Source: Paragyromitra xinjiangensis (Eukaryota > Ascomycota > Pezizomycetes > Pezizales > Discinaceae). Taken from it: a stretch of DNA of 64,000 nt. The notes under the pieces are model-generated. The model was not told the origin of the DNA, did no database searches, and saw nothing but the letters and a program-made list of their open reading frames with translations. Of this stretch, positions 12,196 through 22,890 are shown one piece after another (within the stretch, counting starts at the first letter, position 1; each line of letters opens with the position of its first letter). The stretch is taken from positions 1,550,001 through 1,614,000 of the forward strand of contig JBCAMK010000017.1 in NCBI GenBank assembly GCA_038503065.1. Reading direction: 5' to 3'. Made by a program: the position numbers and the translations under genes.

Positions 12196-15100
12196 AACAA
12201 GCCAAGCAATCAAGACGAAAAAACACTCACCAAGAATTAATTTTTATTAGCGAACAAGGATTGGATCTTTTTGAAGCCTACCATTAGTCCTTACTAGCCA
12301 CACCCAATCCTCACCCAAACGCAATCCTCCTATCAAAATCACGTTTAATTGAAAGCCCTCAACTTCCCTTCATAGTCCACAACTGCAACGGCAATCAGGC
12401 CCGACGGTGGTAAGGGTGATCATAACCGTACCGTGGACATGGTTCGGAAGCTGCCTTAATTGCTAGTCAGGGGTATAACCCCGCAATGCACCCCCGATAT
12501 TTCCGAACGCCCCTGGTAATTGGTTCAATTTAGAGTTCATGTACCGGATGCAACCGCCCGATAATCGCGTAAATAATACGGAGACTCCGGTGGCACGTTA
12601 TTTCATCGTGTTGTGACGTAAGTTTGAAGCGGAGTTGTATGTGGTGGTTATACGATTTAAGGTGTCATTAATATTGACACCTGTCTGGAGCGACTCCTCC
12701 AATCTGAATCATAGACCCTTGATGAGGTCTTTACCATCTTCATGTGGAATAATAAACTCGTCTTTGGGACGAGCTGGGTTGCTTTTCGTGAATACGATTA
12801 GTTTCGTTAGGTTTTCACACGAACTGTACCGTTTGGGTCGTAATTTCTACTCCTTCGCTCCGCTTCTGAAACTAGTTTATTAACCCAACCAACCCCGAGA
12901 AAGTAATTAATATAGAAAACCAAACCCCAACCCTTTTCCTCGGTAACGCACCTAAAAACCATAAATCCCTAAGCCCCACGTGCTAGATCATATATTCCGG
13001 TGGGTTCCCCGGGGCCGCGTAAATAAGACTCAAGTTTTAATCTACTTCTACAAGCTTTTGGCTAAATCCTTCATGGAATCCGAGGTTTTGCGTCCTTTGC
13101 CTGGTTTTCGAATAGAAGGTGGGGTGTTGGTGCTGATGATCATCTATAACTCCAGGTCTGGACTTAAGCTCTATGTAGGCGTGACTAATAACTGCCTTTG
13201 GGGTTATTACCCTTCTCTAGATTATGGGTAATGAACGCGGTTTGTGATCGTGATAGGACTCTGTGTGATGATCAACTAGATTGCAATCGTTGGTTATGCT
13301 AGCTCGTGGGGAATATCTCCCGAAGAGTAGACAGCTTCGTTTGAGTACCACCTCAAGAAACCTTAATGAGCTCATCTTCGGGTTCCAGCACGAGCCGGCG
13401 CGGCTTCTTTAGCCGCTGGTGGGCTATTATCGTAGCTTCCGAGTCGTATCCCTATTACCTGAGAGTGGTAAATATCGGTTTTTTTATGCAGCTTGTAGTA
13501 CGATGTCTGTAAGACCGACTCTATAGAATTATAATTATTGCAAGCAAACCTTCCAGATTCTCATATAGCGCCTGCATGTGCACATTTCAGCGAACAGGGA
13601 ATAACGCGGGGTAATCCGAGAGCACTTTTTAAACTCGTGACTATCATGCTATCAGGGTTGTTGTGCTTTAGAGTAACCTCATAGTGGAAGTTTTGTATAA
13701 CCTCTTTGCTGTGCTTGGTGGTGTGGCGGATACACATATTTCGTTGTTGGGAGTATTTTCAGCGGTGAGGGTTTATGTGGGAAAGTTATGCAATGTAATT
13801 AATTCTAAGTAATACATGTATATCACAGGAACGAGGGAGAGAAGCCAAAATATAGCGAGCTTTGCATAAATATCATGATACCTTCGCTATCAAACCTACC
13901 CTCTTACTCCCATACTAACACTCATATGGTAGCACATGGGAAGCCTCTAGCAAGTGTTTTAAAACCACTAGAACTAGCTAAGCTCTACCTGCTATCCGTC
14001 TTACTACTTTGCAAAAAAAGCGTTCAGTACCTGGGATTCCCACATGGTCACCCACTGCAGTACTAACCAGGCGATAAGATGCTTGGATATGCCAGAGCGA
14101 ACGGGATGGCTCATTTTCATCATTCTATGACCGAACACATGGACTGCTGGCGAGAAAGTAACATAGCTTGCTGATTGGGACACCCCACTTCCAGCAAACG
14201 AAGACAAGTCAGAGGGCCTTGTATCTTGTAATGCTGTGAAGTAAAAGAACCTTATTATTGGTGATGGATTGGTGGATTACAGCTGATACCTCTGGATTGT
14301 CGCTTAGGAGATACGCCCTGGCCTCTGGCAGAGTTGTCACGCATACGCGTAGTAGATACTACACGGTCAGAATAACCTAAGGCTGACCATAGCCGACTAG
14401 AACGAGCCAGGTGTTTCTTCTTACTCCCAGTTCACAGCGGTAGGAAAGTATCCCAGAGATCACTAGATATAATGTTACATCTTATTCATCCCTCGAGAAC
14501 TAGTTTTATTCACGAGCGATCACTCGTTCTTGGCGTGACTACACTAAATGATGAGCTAGCTTAAACCTACAAATCAATCCCACGATAGCTTCTACTAGAA
14601 TTACGTCGTAGACCCTCGCCGTCCTTTACTTGAACCACTTCCTCTACTATATCACTACTAACACCATCCACCTTTAGAGCCATCTACCCATCGTAGAATA
14701 CCCCGCTGCGCTACTTCAGCGATAACGCTAACTGCATGCAAACACGATTAACACGTCTGCCTGCTGTAACACGGCCAATATCCCAGTCTACTGAACACTC
14801 CTCTTTAACCCCAGTTGAACAAACCACACACTTCCAGACGGTTTATGTCGTTAGAGTTAAACATGACGTCAAAAGCCGGGTAAGGTCCGCACTCGCTACT
14901 ATTAATATGGTTCCGTGCGCTTAAATGTCGACCACGATTTTAAGCCGAAATTCCGACTTACACAGCCAACCAAGCTACCCCAAAAAACTTGCACAACCTA
15001 TTAAGATAGTAATGAAGCTCTGCAAGTTTTTATAGAGCACAGAGAGAAGTGGTGGTGGCGGAATAAAACCCAATTTTTGGCTGTAGAAAAGGGAAAATGG

Positions 15101-15319
15101 AACCATTCTATAAAGTACACAAGCTGTGACCAGATATACCAAAATCGCGCAAACCCCGCTTTCAGCGCAAGAGCTCCCACAACCACCATCTGACCCATAC
15201 AAACCCCAGATTCTCACCTAAGACATCTTTTATACTATACAACTGTTTTGTTACCTCGTTTAAGCTCTTCTATCAGTATACTCAAAGTAACCTACTACTC
15301 TTCTAACTATCATTACCTC
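12196..15319. other. Long stretch without a recognisable gene
   Basis: About 3.1 kb upstream of the LPMO and left of the transposon complex. Open frames on both strands are short with no domain or splice pattern. It may contain LPMO regulatory sites or old decayed repeats. Confidence 0.5.
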
Positions 15320-15739
15320 TCACTCAGAGTACACATCAGTAAAAATTGATAAAGCCGCCCCGGCCGCCTGGAGGTCGGGGCGGTCGGGCGGAATGTTACC
15401 CTTCTGTTAGGTTGCTGCAGCACCTCGGCGCGCCCGGGAGGCATGGTTTCTAGACCTTTGACCGCCCGGAGGAGGTCGTTTCCTCCTGTAGCAAGTAGTG
15501 TGTGGGCTGCTTCTGGGCGTGGGTGGTCCCTCGCTGCCGCAGAATTTGGCAGCAGTTCGCCCTGTAGAATGGATCTGCACAGTATGCTTGTAGGGCCTAG
15601 AATATTTGAGAATCACTTGTATGGAACCAATATCATTGACAATTGCTTTATTCTATGTATCTATTTATATATCTATGTACAAATATCGAGGGCGCAGCTA
15701 AACTAGCTTCTGTGGAAGCTGCAGCAGCGAGTCGACGAC

Positions 15740-16640
15740 CTGCCAGAGGCAGGCAGCGAATTGACCATATGGCGCAGGCAGCAGAAGCTCAGGCAGCGAA
15801 TCAACCTATTGGCGCAGGCGCAGGAAGCTCAGGCAGCGAATCAACCTATTGGCGGAGGCACAGGAAGCTCAGGCAGCGAATTGACCATATGGCGGAAGCT
15901 GCAGCAGCTGCAGCAGCGAATAGACCATGTGGCGGAGGCGGCGGAAGCTCAGTCAGCGAATCGACCTATTGGCGCAGGCGCAGGCTCAGGCGCAGGCTCA
16001 GGCAGCGAATTGACCATATGGCGCAGGCGCAGGCAGCGCAGGCAGCGAATCGACCTATTGGCGCAGGCGCAGGCTCAGGCGCAGGCTCAGGCAGCGAATT
16101 GACCATATGGCGCAGGCGCAGGCAGCGCAGGCAGCGAATCGACCTATTGGCGCAGGCGCAGGCGCAGGAAGCTCAGGCAGCGAATTGACCATATGGCGGA
16201 AGCAGCGGAAGCAGCAGCAGCGAATAGACCATATGGCGGAGGCTCAGGCTCAGGCTCAGGCTCAGGCAGCGAATTGACCATATGGCGGAAGCGGAGGAAG
16301 CGGCGGAAGCTCAGGCGGCGGATCGACCATGTGGCGGAGGCGGCGGAAGCTCAGGCAGCGAATTGACCATTTGGCGGAGGCGGAGGAAGCTCGGGCAGCG
16401 GATCGACGACCTCCAGGAGGCGGCGGAAGCTCAGGAAGCCCAGGCAGGCAGCGAATCGATCAATTGACTGAGGCAGCGGAAGCTCAGGCAGCGGAAGCTC
16501 AGGAAGCGAATCGACCATATGGCGGAGGCGGAGGAAGCTTAGGCAGCAGATCGACGACCTCCAGGAGGCGGCGGAAGCTCAGGCAGCGGATCGATCAGCC
16601 AATTGAGCCGCCTCCTGAGCTCGCTTAGGCGGAAGCAGCG
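15740..16640. repeat. 40-bp GC-rich minisatellite
   Basis: Units begin GGCAGCGAAT and recur every 40 bp (for example 15793, 15833 and 15873), with length variants caused by GCAGGC or GCTCAG hexamer gain and loss. Because 40 is not a multiple of three, one open frame cycles through three peptide registers (QAQEAQAAN, PIGAGAGSS, TYWRRRRKLRQ). The long open frames across it (for example 15643-16188) result from the repeat lacking stops and are not accepted as genes. Confidence 0.85.
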
Positions 16641-16820
16641 AAGCAGGCAGCCAGCAGAGGCAGAGGAAGCTGAAGCAGCGGATCAAAGCAAGTCTAGGAG
16701 ACATATCAGCGGGAGTCAAATAAACGGAATCAAGACGTTACCTAGGAGGTTCTTTGCAAGCAGAGCTTAGTACTTCGGGCCTAAAAGTCACGATGTCAGT
16801 AAAGTACTATGGTACAGCGA

Positions 16821-16885
16821 GGTGGGGAATGGAGGGAATAGGGGGAGGTATGGGAGGAGAGACGGGAAGGAATAGGGGGAGGTGG
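16821..16885 (+). repeat. G-rich tract inside the non-autonomous element
   Basis: Runs of three to five G separated by short A/T spacers (GGTGGGGAATGGAGGGAA and AGGGGGAGG, repeated). Four or more G-runs in a short span could form a G-quadruplex. There is no gene here. Confidence 0.45.
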
Positions 16886-16913
16886 AGATTGCTGTCTTAC
16901 TAGGCGTTGCTTT

Positions 16914-16966
16914 GGCGACGACTTGGCGACGACTTGGCGACGACTAAGCGACCACAGAGTGATGAC
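16914..16966. repeat. Short 12-bp tandem repeat
   Basis: ACTTGGCGACG repeats about three times, then decays into GACTAAGCGACC forms. Simple tandem duplication inside the non-autonomous element. Confidence 0.6.
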
Positions 16967-19336
16967 TAAGCGACCTCCAGATTTTTCAAAATCGCTAAGT
17001 GCCTGGGAGGCGAGTGAAGTGAATTTTGCTAAGTCCCCGGCTTTGAGGGACTTAGAAAAAAAATTCGATCGAAAATTCGCTAAGTGCTCAAGCTGCCGCC
17101 CAGCGCTGTCGGATGGTGGGAGGTCGCCCGGGAAGCGCTACAGGTACCAAGCGGCGCCAGGGGGAAGCACAGCCTGCAGCTAGTTTCGCCCGGGCGCGGC
17201 AGGCGGTCGGGCGGAATATGTACCTATTGGGCGCAATTTTTTTTTTACTGATGCAATACCCCCCCTCAAAGCCTCCCCATACACCACCCTACTTATGTCA
17301 TTTTAATACTAACTTATTATCTATTACCTATAGATGGGTCGCCTCTCAAAGGCACAAATTACCCGCCGGAATGCCACAAGAAAAGGAGGAAGAGGAAGAA
17401 AAATCCAAAGGATACCAGAATCACCAATAAAGACACCATTAAAACCTAAAACCACAGCCTGGCGCAAGAGGAGTAAAGCTGCTGCTGCACAACAAGTTCT
17501 CTATCGGGTTGCTCTCGCCAATATTAGATGGCCGATATCCAGCAGACCTTCTACAGCCAATCCTTCTAGCAGACCTTCTACAGCTGGACCTGAAAGTTCC
17601 ACCCCACATACTGCGACTAAAAGGCCCAACACAGGGTATAGTGTTGCTGCAACTGCGGGTAGTGCAGTAAGCACTGATAGCAGGTCAAATGATGGTCTCG
17701 TTGGCACGGTCAGGCTTGTTGTGGGTCGTAGCACACCTGCTGTGGAATTGGAAATAGAAGATGAAGATGAGGATGAAGAAAATGGAGATTTTGAAGACAT
17801 GGATGATGTGAAGGTCATGGTGGACCCTATATCTTCTGTACCTCTCGGAAATAAAGACCAGAAGTATAATGATGCTATTAAATGCTGGCCGCGTGTCCAA
17901 TCACTGGAGATGAGAATGAGTATTTTAAAATCGGGTCAGTCATATGATTTAGAGTCCCATATCGGGGCATGATAGAATGAGCTGACAGTCAATATATATA
18001 AAGCTATGATAGATTTGACAAAGCTTATGGCCTCCAAACGGTGTCCAGCTGGCCACGATTACTATTGGCATTTGCAGGTCTTACAGTTCATGAACTGGCA
18101 AATAATAGGGTTAAAGCGCCGGTTAAAAAAAGCACATGTGAGTGTACCAACACGGATGGCATGTGCTTTGAATGTTGCAATAGGGTTTCAAAAGGGACAA
18201 CGGGTGCAGGAAAGGATATTGAGGCATGAGAAGATATGGATACAACAAAGGCGGATTCCAGCCAGTCAACAAGGGAAAAATGCGAAAATGATGTGCATGT
18301 TAGAAGATGAAGGAACCATGACAATTGTACAAGAATGTATAGCAGGTGCAGGAGCCAGTATGTATTTTTCTTTACTTGGCCACTCGGGTTATGTACAGTA
18401 TGCCGGTGTATTCTAATTTATACCATGGTATCTATAGATTTTCGAGCCCATATGCTAGCTGCTGCAGTTACCAAGTACTGGCAGTCATCTCAGCCCGATA
18501 TCGACAGGAGACAGCAACTTCAGTTATTTTCGGATTCTATTTTAGAAGTTGAACAGCATGAAGATACTGCTCCAGCAGCTCGGAAAAAACTTACTCTTTC
18601 AGCACGAACTGCAGTAAACTGGCTACATCGAATGGGCTATAGTTGGAAGGAGGTGAAGAAGGGGATTTATAAGGATGGGCATGAAAGACCAGATGTTTTG
18701 GCATATCGTGAGACCTTTCTCAATACATTGAAGGAGCTGGAATCTCGGATGCCATATCCTGTCAAAAATGAAAAGGGAGAGGTAGTAGATATTGAGTTTC
18801 CACCTCTAGCGCCAGGAGCAACTCTATGTATTCCTGTCACACATGATGAATGTACCTGCAATGCCAACGATGGCCCCCATCATCAATGGATCAAAGGAGA
18901 TGAGCACCCAATTCGGAAAAAGTCCCGTGGACAAGGACTACATATCTCTGAGTTTATTACACCCTGGGGGCGCCTGCGGATAGGAGAAGAGGAGGTCTCA
19001 GATGAGGAGCTATTGAAAATGGGCTTGGATAAACGAGAAGCAACAGAAATCATTCAATGTGGTGGTGACATCTGGTGGAATCAAGAGCATATAGTACAGC
19101 AAACTCTTACTGCTATTACTGTATTCGAAGCTGCCTACCCAGGGGTTCAAGCTCTTTTCTTATTTGATAATGCCACAAGCCATAGCTCATATGCTGAGGA
19201 TGCTTTAAGAGCAAGTAAAATGAATAAAGGGTGGGGGGGACAACAGCCTCATATGCGCGATGGCTATTTCCATGATAGAGATGGAAACAAGGTGTTGCAG
19301 AAGATGTCCTATCAGCGGGATCAAGACTTACCACAT

Positions 19337-19352
19337 CAGTAAAATTAATTAT
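19337..19352 (+). repeat. Left terminal inverted repeat of the 9.3-kb element
   Basis: CAGTAAAATTAATTAT, preceded by the target dinucleotide AT. It matches the reversed right end at 15 of 16 positions. Confidence 0.8.
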
Positions 19353-19354
19353 TT

Positions 19355-19560
19355 CCTCCCTCAGCTCCAGGAGGTTCGGAATCATCGGGAGGCATGGGAG
19401 ACTCCTGGAGAATATGTGCCTACCTGGAGGAGCGGATGATGATCCTCATCCTCCTGGAGACCCTGGGAGTCCCCAGCGCCCTCTCCATGAGTCTCCATGG
19501 AGATGATAAGGCTCCTCCGGGTGCCTCTATAATGTGCAAGTAATTACTCGATCTCCTGGG
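19355..19560. repeat. Left subterminal palindromic CTCCAGGAG cluster
   Basis: Several copies of CTCCAGGAGG, CTCCTGGAG and CCTGGAGG occur in about 200 bp (for example near 19362, 19400 and 19453). The motif is its own near-palindrome and recurs at the right end, consistent with subterminal protein-binding repeats of a DNA transposon. Confidence 0.6.
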
Positions 19561-19585
19561 GAGGGCAGTCATATTGCTGTTTTCT

Positions 19586-19800
19586 TCATGGAGTATACGA
19601 TATCGAGCTTCCTCCCTGGGAGTGCAGAGGCACGACTACCTTCTCCATGACGTATGCGATATCAAGCATCCTCCCATGGAGAGCAGCAGCACGACTACAT
19701 CCTCCCTGAAGTATGGGTCATTCAGCACCCTCCCGAGGAGCGCAGAAGCACAACCACCTCCTCCCAAGGATACGTGATATCGAGCTTCTTCTCATGGAGT
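19586..19800. repeat. Tandem repeat, about 60-bp unit, about four copies
   Basis: Each unit contains GTATNCGATATCNAGC followed by CCTCCC, then a GCAG.AGCACGACTAC stretch. Units start near 19586, 19645, 19703 and 19764. The short frames translated here reflect the repeat. Confidence 0.7.
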
Positions 19801-20100
19801 CGATGTTTCTTACTTTACTACTCCATACTGTGGCATTTATCCCTCCCGGAGATATCCTGAATCGTCTTGGAGGTCCTTTGCATCCTTCCAATCCCTCCAT
19901 ATTCACTAAGGCATGCCATATCCTCTCCCGGGAGCCTTGCCGGATCGAGTCTACAGCCATTCACATGATATCACTCGGACTTGTGGAATAGGCATAGAAG
20001 AATTGAAATTACTATTATAGTGAGAATCTACCAAAATACGATATAGATAATCCTCCGCGAATTGAGATCAACCAAGGGATAAATCAAACAGAAAACCAAA

Positions 20101-20375
20101 GATGAGGCGTATCCTCCCAAGCTCCTAGCGCTAACCAAAAGACAGACTAAAAAAACGGACTAAAGAAACGATGCAGTGTATCCTCCACGACCTCCAAGAC
20201 TAACCAAACGACAGACAAAGGGAAAGATGCAGCGTATCCTCCACGACTCCCAAAACTAATCAAACGACAGACAAAAGGAAAGATGCAGCGTATCCTCCAC
20301 GACTTCCAAGACTAACCAAACAGCAGATGAAAACAAACGAAAGGAAAGATGCAGCGTATCCTCCATGGCTCCAGG
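20101..20375. repeat. Tandem repeat, 56-bp core unit, about four and a half copies
   Basis: GATGCAGCGTATCCTCC begins each unit (20101, 20170, 20226, 20282 and 20348), followed by CTAACCAAACGACAGAC. The spacings of 69, 56, 56 and 66 bp show small indels. It lies just beyond the 3' end of the minus-strand accessory gene. Confidence 0.75.
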
Positions 20376-20382
20376 CATCCCC

Positions 20383-22321
20383 TCAAAGATCTTCATCCTC
20401 CATTTCCCGCTCAAAGCTTGCGACAGCCGCAGAAAGGTCGACCTGCATATTATCAGTAGTAGGAGGACTGGTATCGGCTGCGGGAGTTGGAGGAGGGGTA
20501 TCGGCTTCAGTTTCCATCTCACTCTGGATTTCTTGCTCCAAGAAAAGGGTAGGAATATTGACAGGCCCCGATGCCTGCTCACTATCCTCGGGATGAGGAG
20601 ACTCCGAACCCTTTCGCCTGGCTTTGCTTCGAGTACCTTGATAGCCTCCTCTTTCGAGCTCCCGTTTCCGCTTACGACTCCGCAACTCATCCATATGATC
20701 GCCGTCATCGTCATCATCGCTCCAAGGAGCAGCTGACTCGTCCACAGTCCTCCTAGTTACCCTAGCAACCTTTCTCTCTACCTCGTACCGAATCGCATGC
20801 AGAACTTCCGCTTCCCATTCAGGAGCTTTGAGTGCTATGGTATCCCACGTCTTTGCAGTGCCTACGCCAGACGGCTATAAAGGATGTCAGTCATCCTAGC
20901 AAAGATATAGCAATTGGAGGGGCAGCAGTACGATAACAGGTCTCCCTAGTGAAGTCTGTAGGCTCCACATACATGCCAGTCTTCCAGGCTTTCAAATTGT
21001 ACTGGAGTGCCGCTGTGGCGAAGCAAATGAACTCCTTATTGATCACAGAGCCAACCGCAGAATCAGAGCGTCCCCTCATCCTCCTCCCCCTATAGTACTT
21101 GAGAAAGATGAGCTCAGCAATCGCATCATTCAGAAAGCGATTCTTAAAATCCTAGTAGGATGGTCAGCTTCCTACTCCCATTGCTCTCGAATTCAACATA
21201 CCGCCATGGTAGATTCAAGGCACATAAACCTATCCTTGACTAGCAAATACTCCACCTTGTTTCGGATACTCTCAGGATTTTGCTCATCCAGCTCATAGAG
21301 CTGGATGATGCTCACCTACTGCGCTGACGAGGTGAGAGCGCCGCACGCGAATGTTGCTTTGCTGATCTATATCTCATGTGAGGATATGCGGTATCCTTGA
21401 GGAAAGGGGTAATTACCTGCCAAATATTTTCTGTCGTCAGTTCCAAGCTCTCTAAGGCAAGCAAATCTGACCAGCTGTGGGTAGTAGGCCGTGGGTTGGG
21501 AGTGAATACCTGACGAGAACAAGGTGCCTGCAGGGGAGCCAGACGCTCGAGATCATCGGAAGCCTTCGCCCAAGCAGTACGTATCCACTTGAGCAATGTC
21601 TCGGGGGATGGCAGGGGCTCACAAAATAGGGTCTTTTGCAGAATATTCTCCTGGGATGCATGGACTAAGGCACGGATAGGCTCTCCCAGCAGATATACGC
21701 TTCTGCTGCTCCTTCTATGAAGGTCACCTCCGTTACGACTCTCTGCATCCCCCGTGGGAGATACAGACCTTCCCCCGCTACGATTCGGAGAAGTGGCAGG
21801 AGGCGCCCGAGGGCGGCCTGGCCTAGCTCGCCGAGCTGGTGCCTGCTCAAGGGTTCGAACACGCTGCATCACAGTTAGAAAAGCTCTCAATAGTTTAGGA
21901 TTCTCAATATCCGAGGATTTGCCGTATCCTCAGGGCTCCTACCAAGCGAGCTTGCCCTCGATAGCTAGCATTACAAGCCATTTCAGATGCTGCAGCCTGT
22001 ATCTTCGTCTGTGGTTTTCTGGTCCGGTTCTGACTTGGGGGGGGGGCGTGCTCATCCTCATGGGTCTTCATCCGCTGAATCTTCTTCATCTACTCCCTCC
22101 TCGGTCTCCCCCTCAGCTTCCTCCTCGTTCTCCTCCTCATCCTCCTCCTCTGCCTCCTCCTCTTGCGATGCTGGTGCTCTTTCTCTTTCTCTACCACGTC
22201 GACCATAATTGAGAGGCTCAGCTTCCGAATCTGCGATACGCTTCCTCCTTCTTGCTTCGGCGGGCGAGGGTGGTGGCATTCGTTTTGCTGCTTCGAGGCC
22301 TCTCTTGCGGATGGCTGTCAT
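20383..22321 (-). pseudogene. Transposon accessory gene B (DUF6532-like), broken
   Basis: Reading leftward: MTAIRKRGLEAAKRM and a basic, Pro-rich start, then a long Glu/Asp run (EEEAEEEDEEENEEEAEG). Then comes a frame change near a 10-nt poly-C stretch (about 22037-22046), a helical region with DDLERLAPLQAPCSRQ, and the most conserved-looking block: FKNRFLNDAIAELIFLKYY followed by NKEFICFATAALQYNLKAW and TGMYVEPTDF. By pattern this resembles DUF6532 (F..RF..D.I, then aTA...L..W.tG....F). The tail is charged with a nuclear-type RSRKRKRE. Several introns must be assumed and at least one frameshift seems real. I know of no biochemical function. Its place within the TIRs argues that it belongs to the element rather than to the host. 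Confidence 0.55.
22037..22046. repeat. Ten-base G homopolymer
   Basis: Run of ten G on the + strand (poly-C in the sense of accessory gene B), close to the point where that gene changes reading frame. Prone to slippage and to sequencing error. Confidence 0.8.
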
Positions 22322-22784
22322 CCTTCGACGGAGAATGTATGATTTGGAAAGGTGATAGGTGATATTGTATGGGGGAGATAGATGACCGTATTGAGGAGAC
22401 AGGGAATCGTGAGGAGGACCTGCAGGGGTGATCTTTATAAGGAGTGCGGTCTGATCTCTAAGACATATTTGAATTGACTCTAGCCCTAACATAATACTAC
22501 TGACGCAGCGCTTCGACCTCCCAAAAAATAAAAAAATAAAAATACACGGATAGCAAATATCAAAGGATGCTCCACATCCTCGCGGTAATCTCCATCAAGC
22601 GCCCCCTAATCCCAATCCTAATCCTAATACCCGATAATCCTAATCCCAATATCTCTAAACCCCTTCCGATCTTTCGTTTTTCTGTTCAATATTATAAGCA
22701 TTTGCTGATCTAGTAATAGCCATCGAAGGGAGTATACCAATCGTTCAAGCAGGTCCTGCTGCCTCATAATCCTCATCCACTTCC

Positions 22785-22880
22785 TCCGTATCCTTCCCTT
22801 TCCCCTTATCCTTTCTTTCCCCTTATCCTTCGCCTTCCCTTATCCTTTGCCTTCCCTTATCCTTTGCTTTCCCCTTCTCC
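22785..22880. repeat. Pyrimidine-rich tandem repeat
   Basis: CCTTATCCTTTGCCTTCC-like units of about 19 bp repeat four to five times with almost no purines. Located just outside the 3' end of accessory gene A. Confidence 0.65.
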
Positions 22881-22890
22881 TCCACTCCCT

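Larger units (their letters stand above)
15337..17250. mobile_element. Non-autonomous element with CAGTAAAAA ends, inserted in the outer element
   Basis: Left end CAGTAAAAATTG, right end reversed CAGTAAAAAAAAAATTG, flanked by AT on both sides (15335-15336 and 17251-17252). These are the same ends and flank as the 9.3-kb Plavaka-type element at 19337-28640. The inside is GC-rich, dominated by a 40-bp minisatellite, and has no transposase, so it probably moved with enzyme supplied by a relative. A GGCGGTCGGGCGGAAT motif occurs near both ends in the same orientation. The insertion lies about 80 bp before the outer transposase ATG, within or beside its terminal repeat. Confidence 0.7.

Noticed and set aside
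15643..16188. 181-residue open frame across the minisatellite
   Set aside because: Its sequence is the 40-bp repeat read in rotating registers; overlapping frames are also open, so openness is not evidence of coding.
22600..22680. CCTAAT repeats that look like telomeric repeat
   Set aside because: Units are CCTAAT/CCCAAT and irregular, not CCCTAA, and they lie inside the 9.3-kb transposon.
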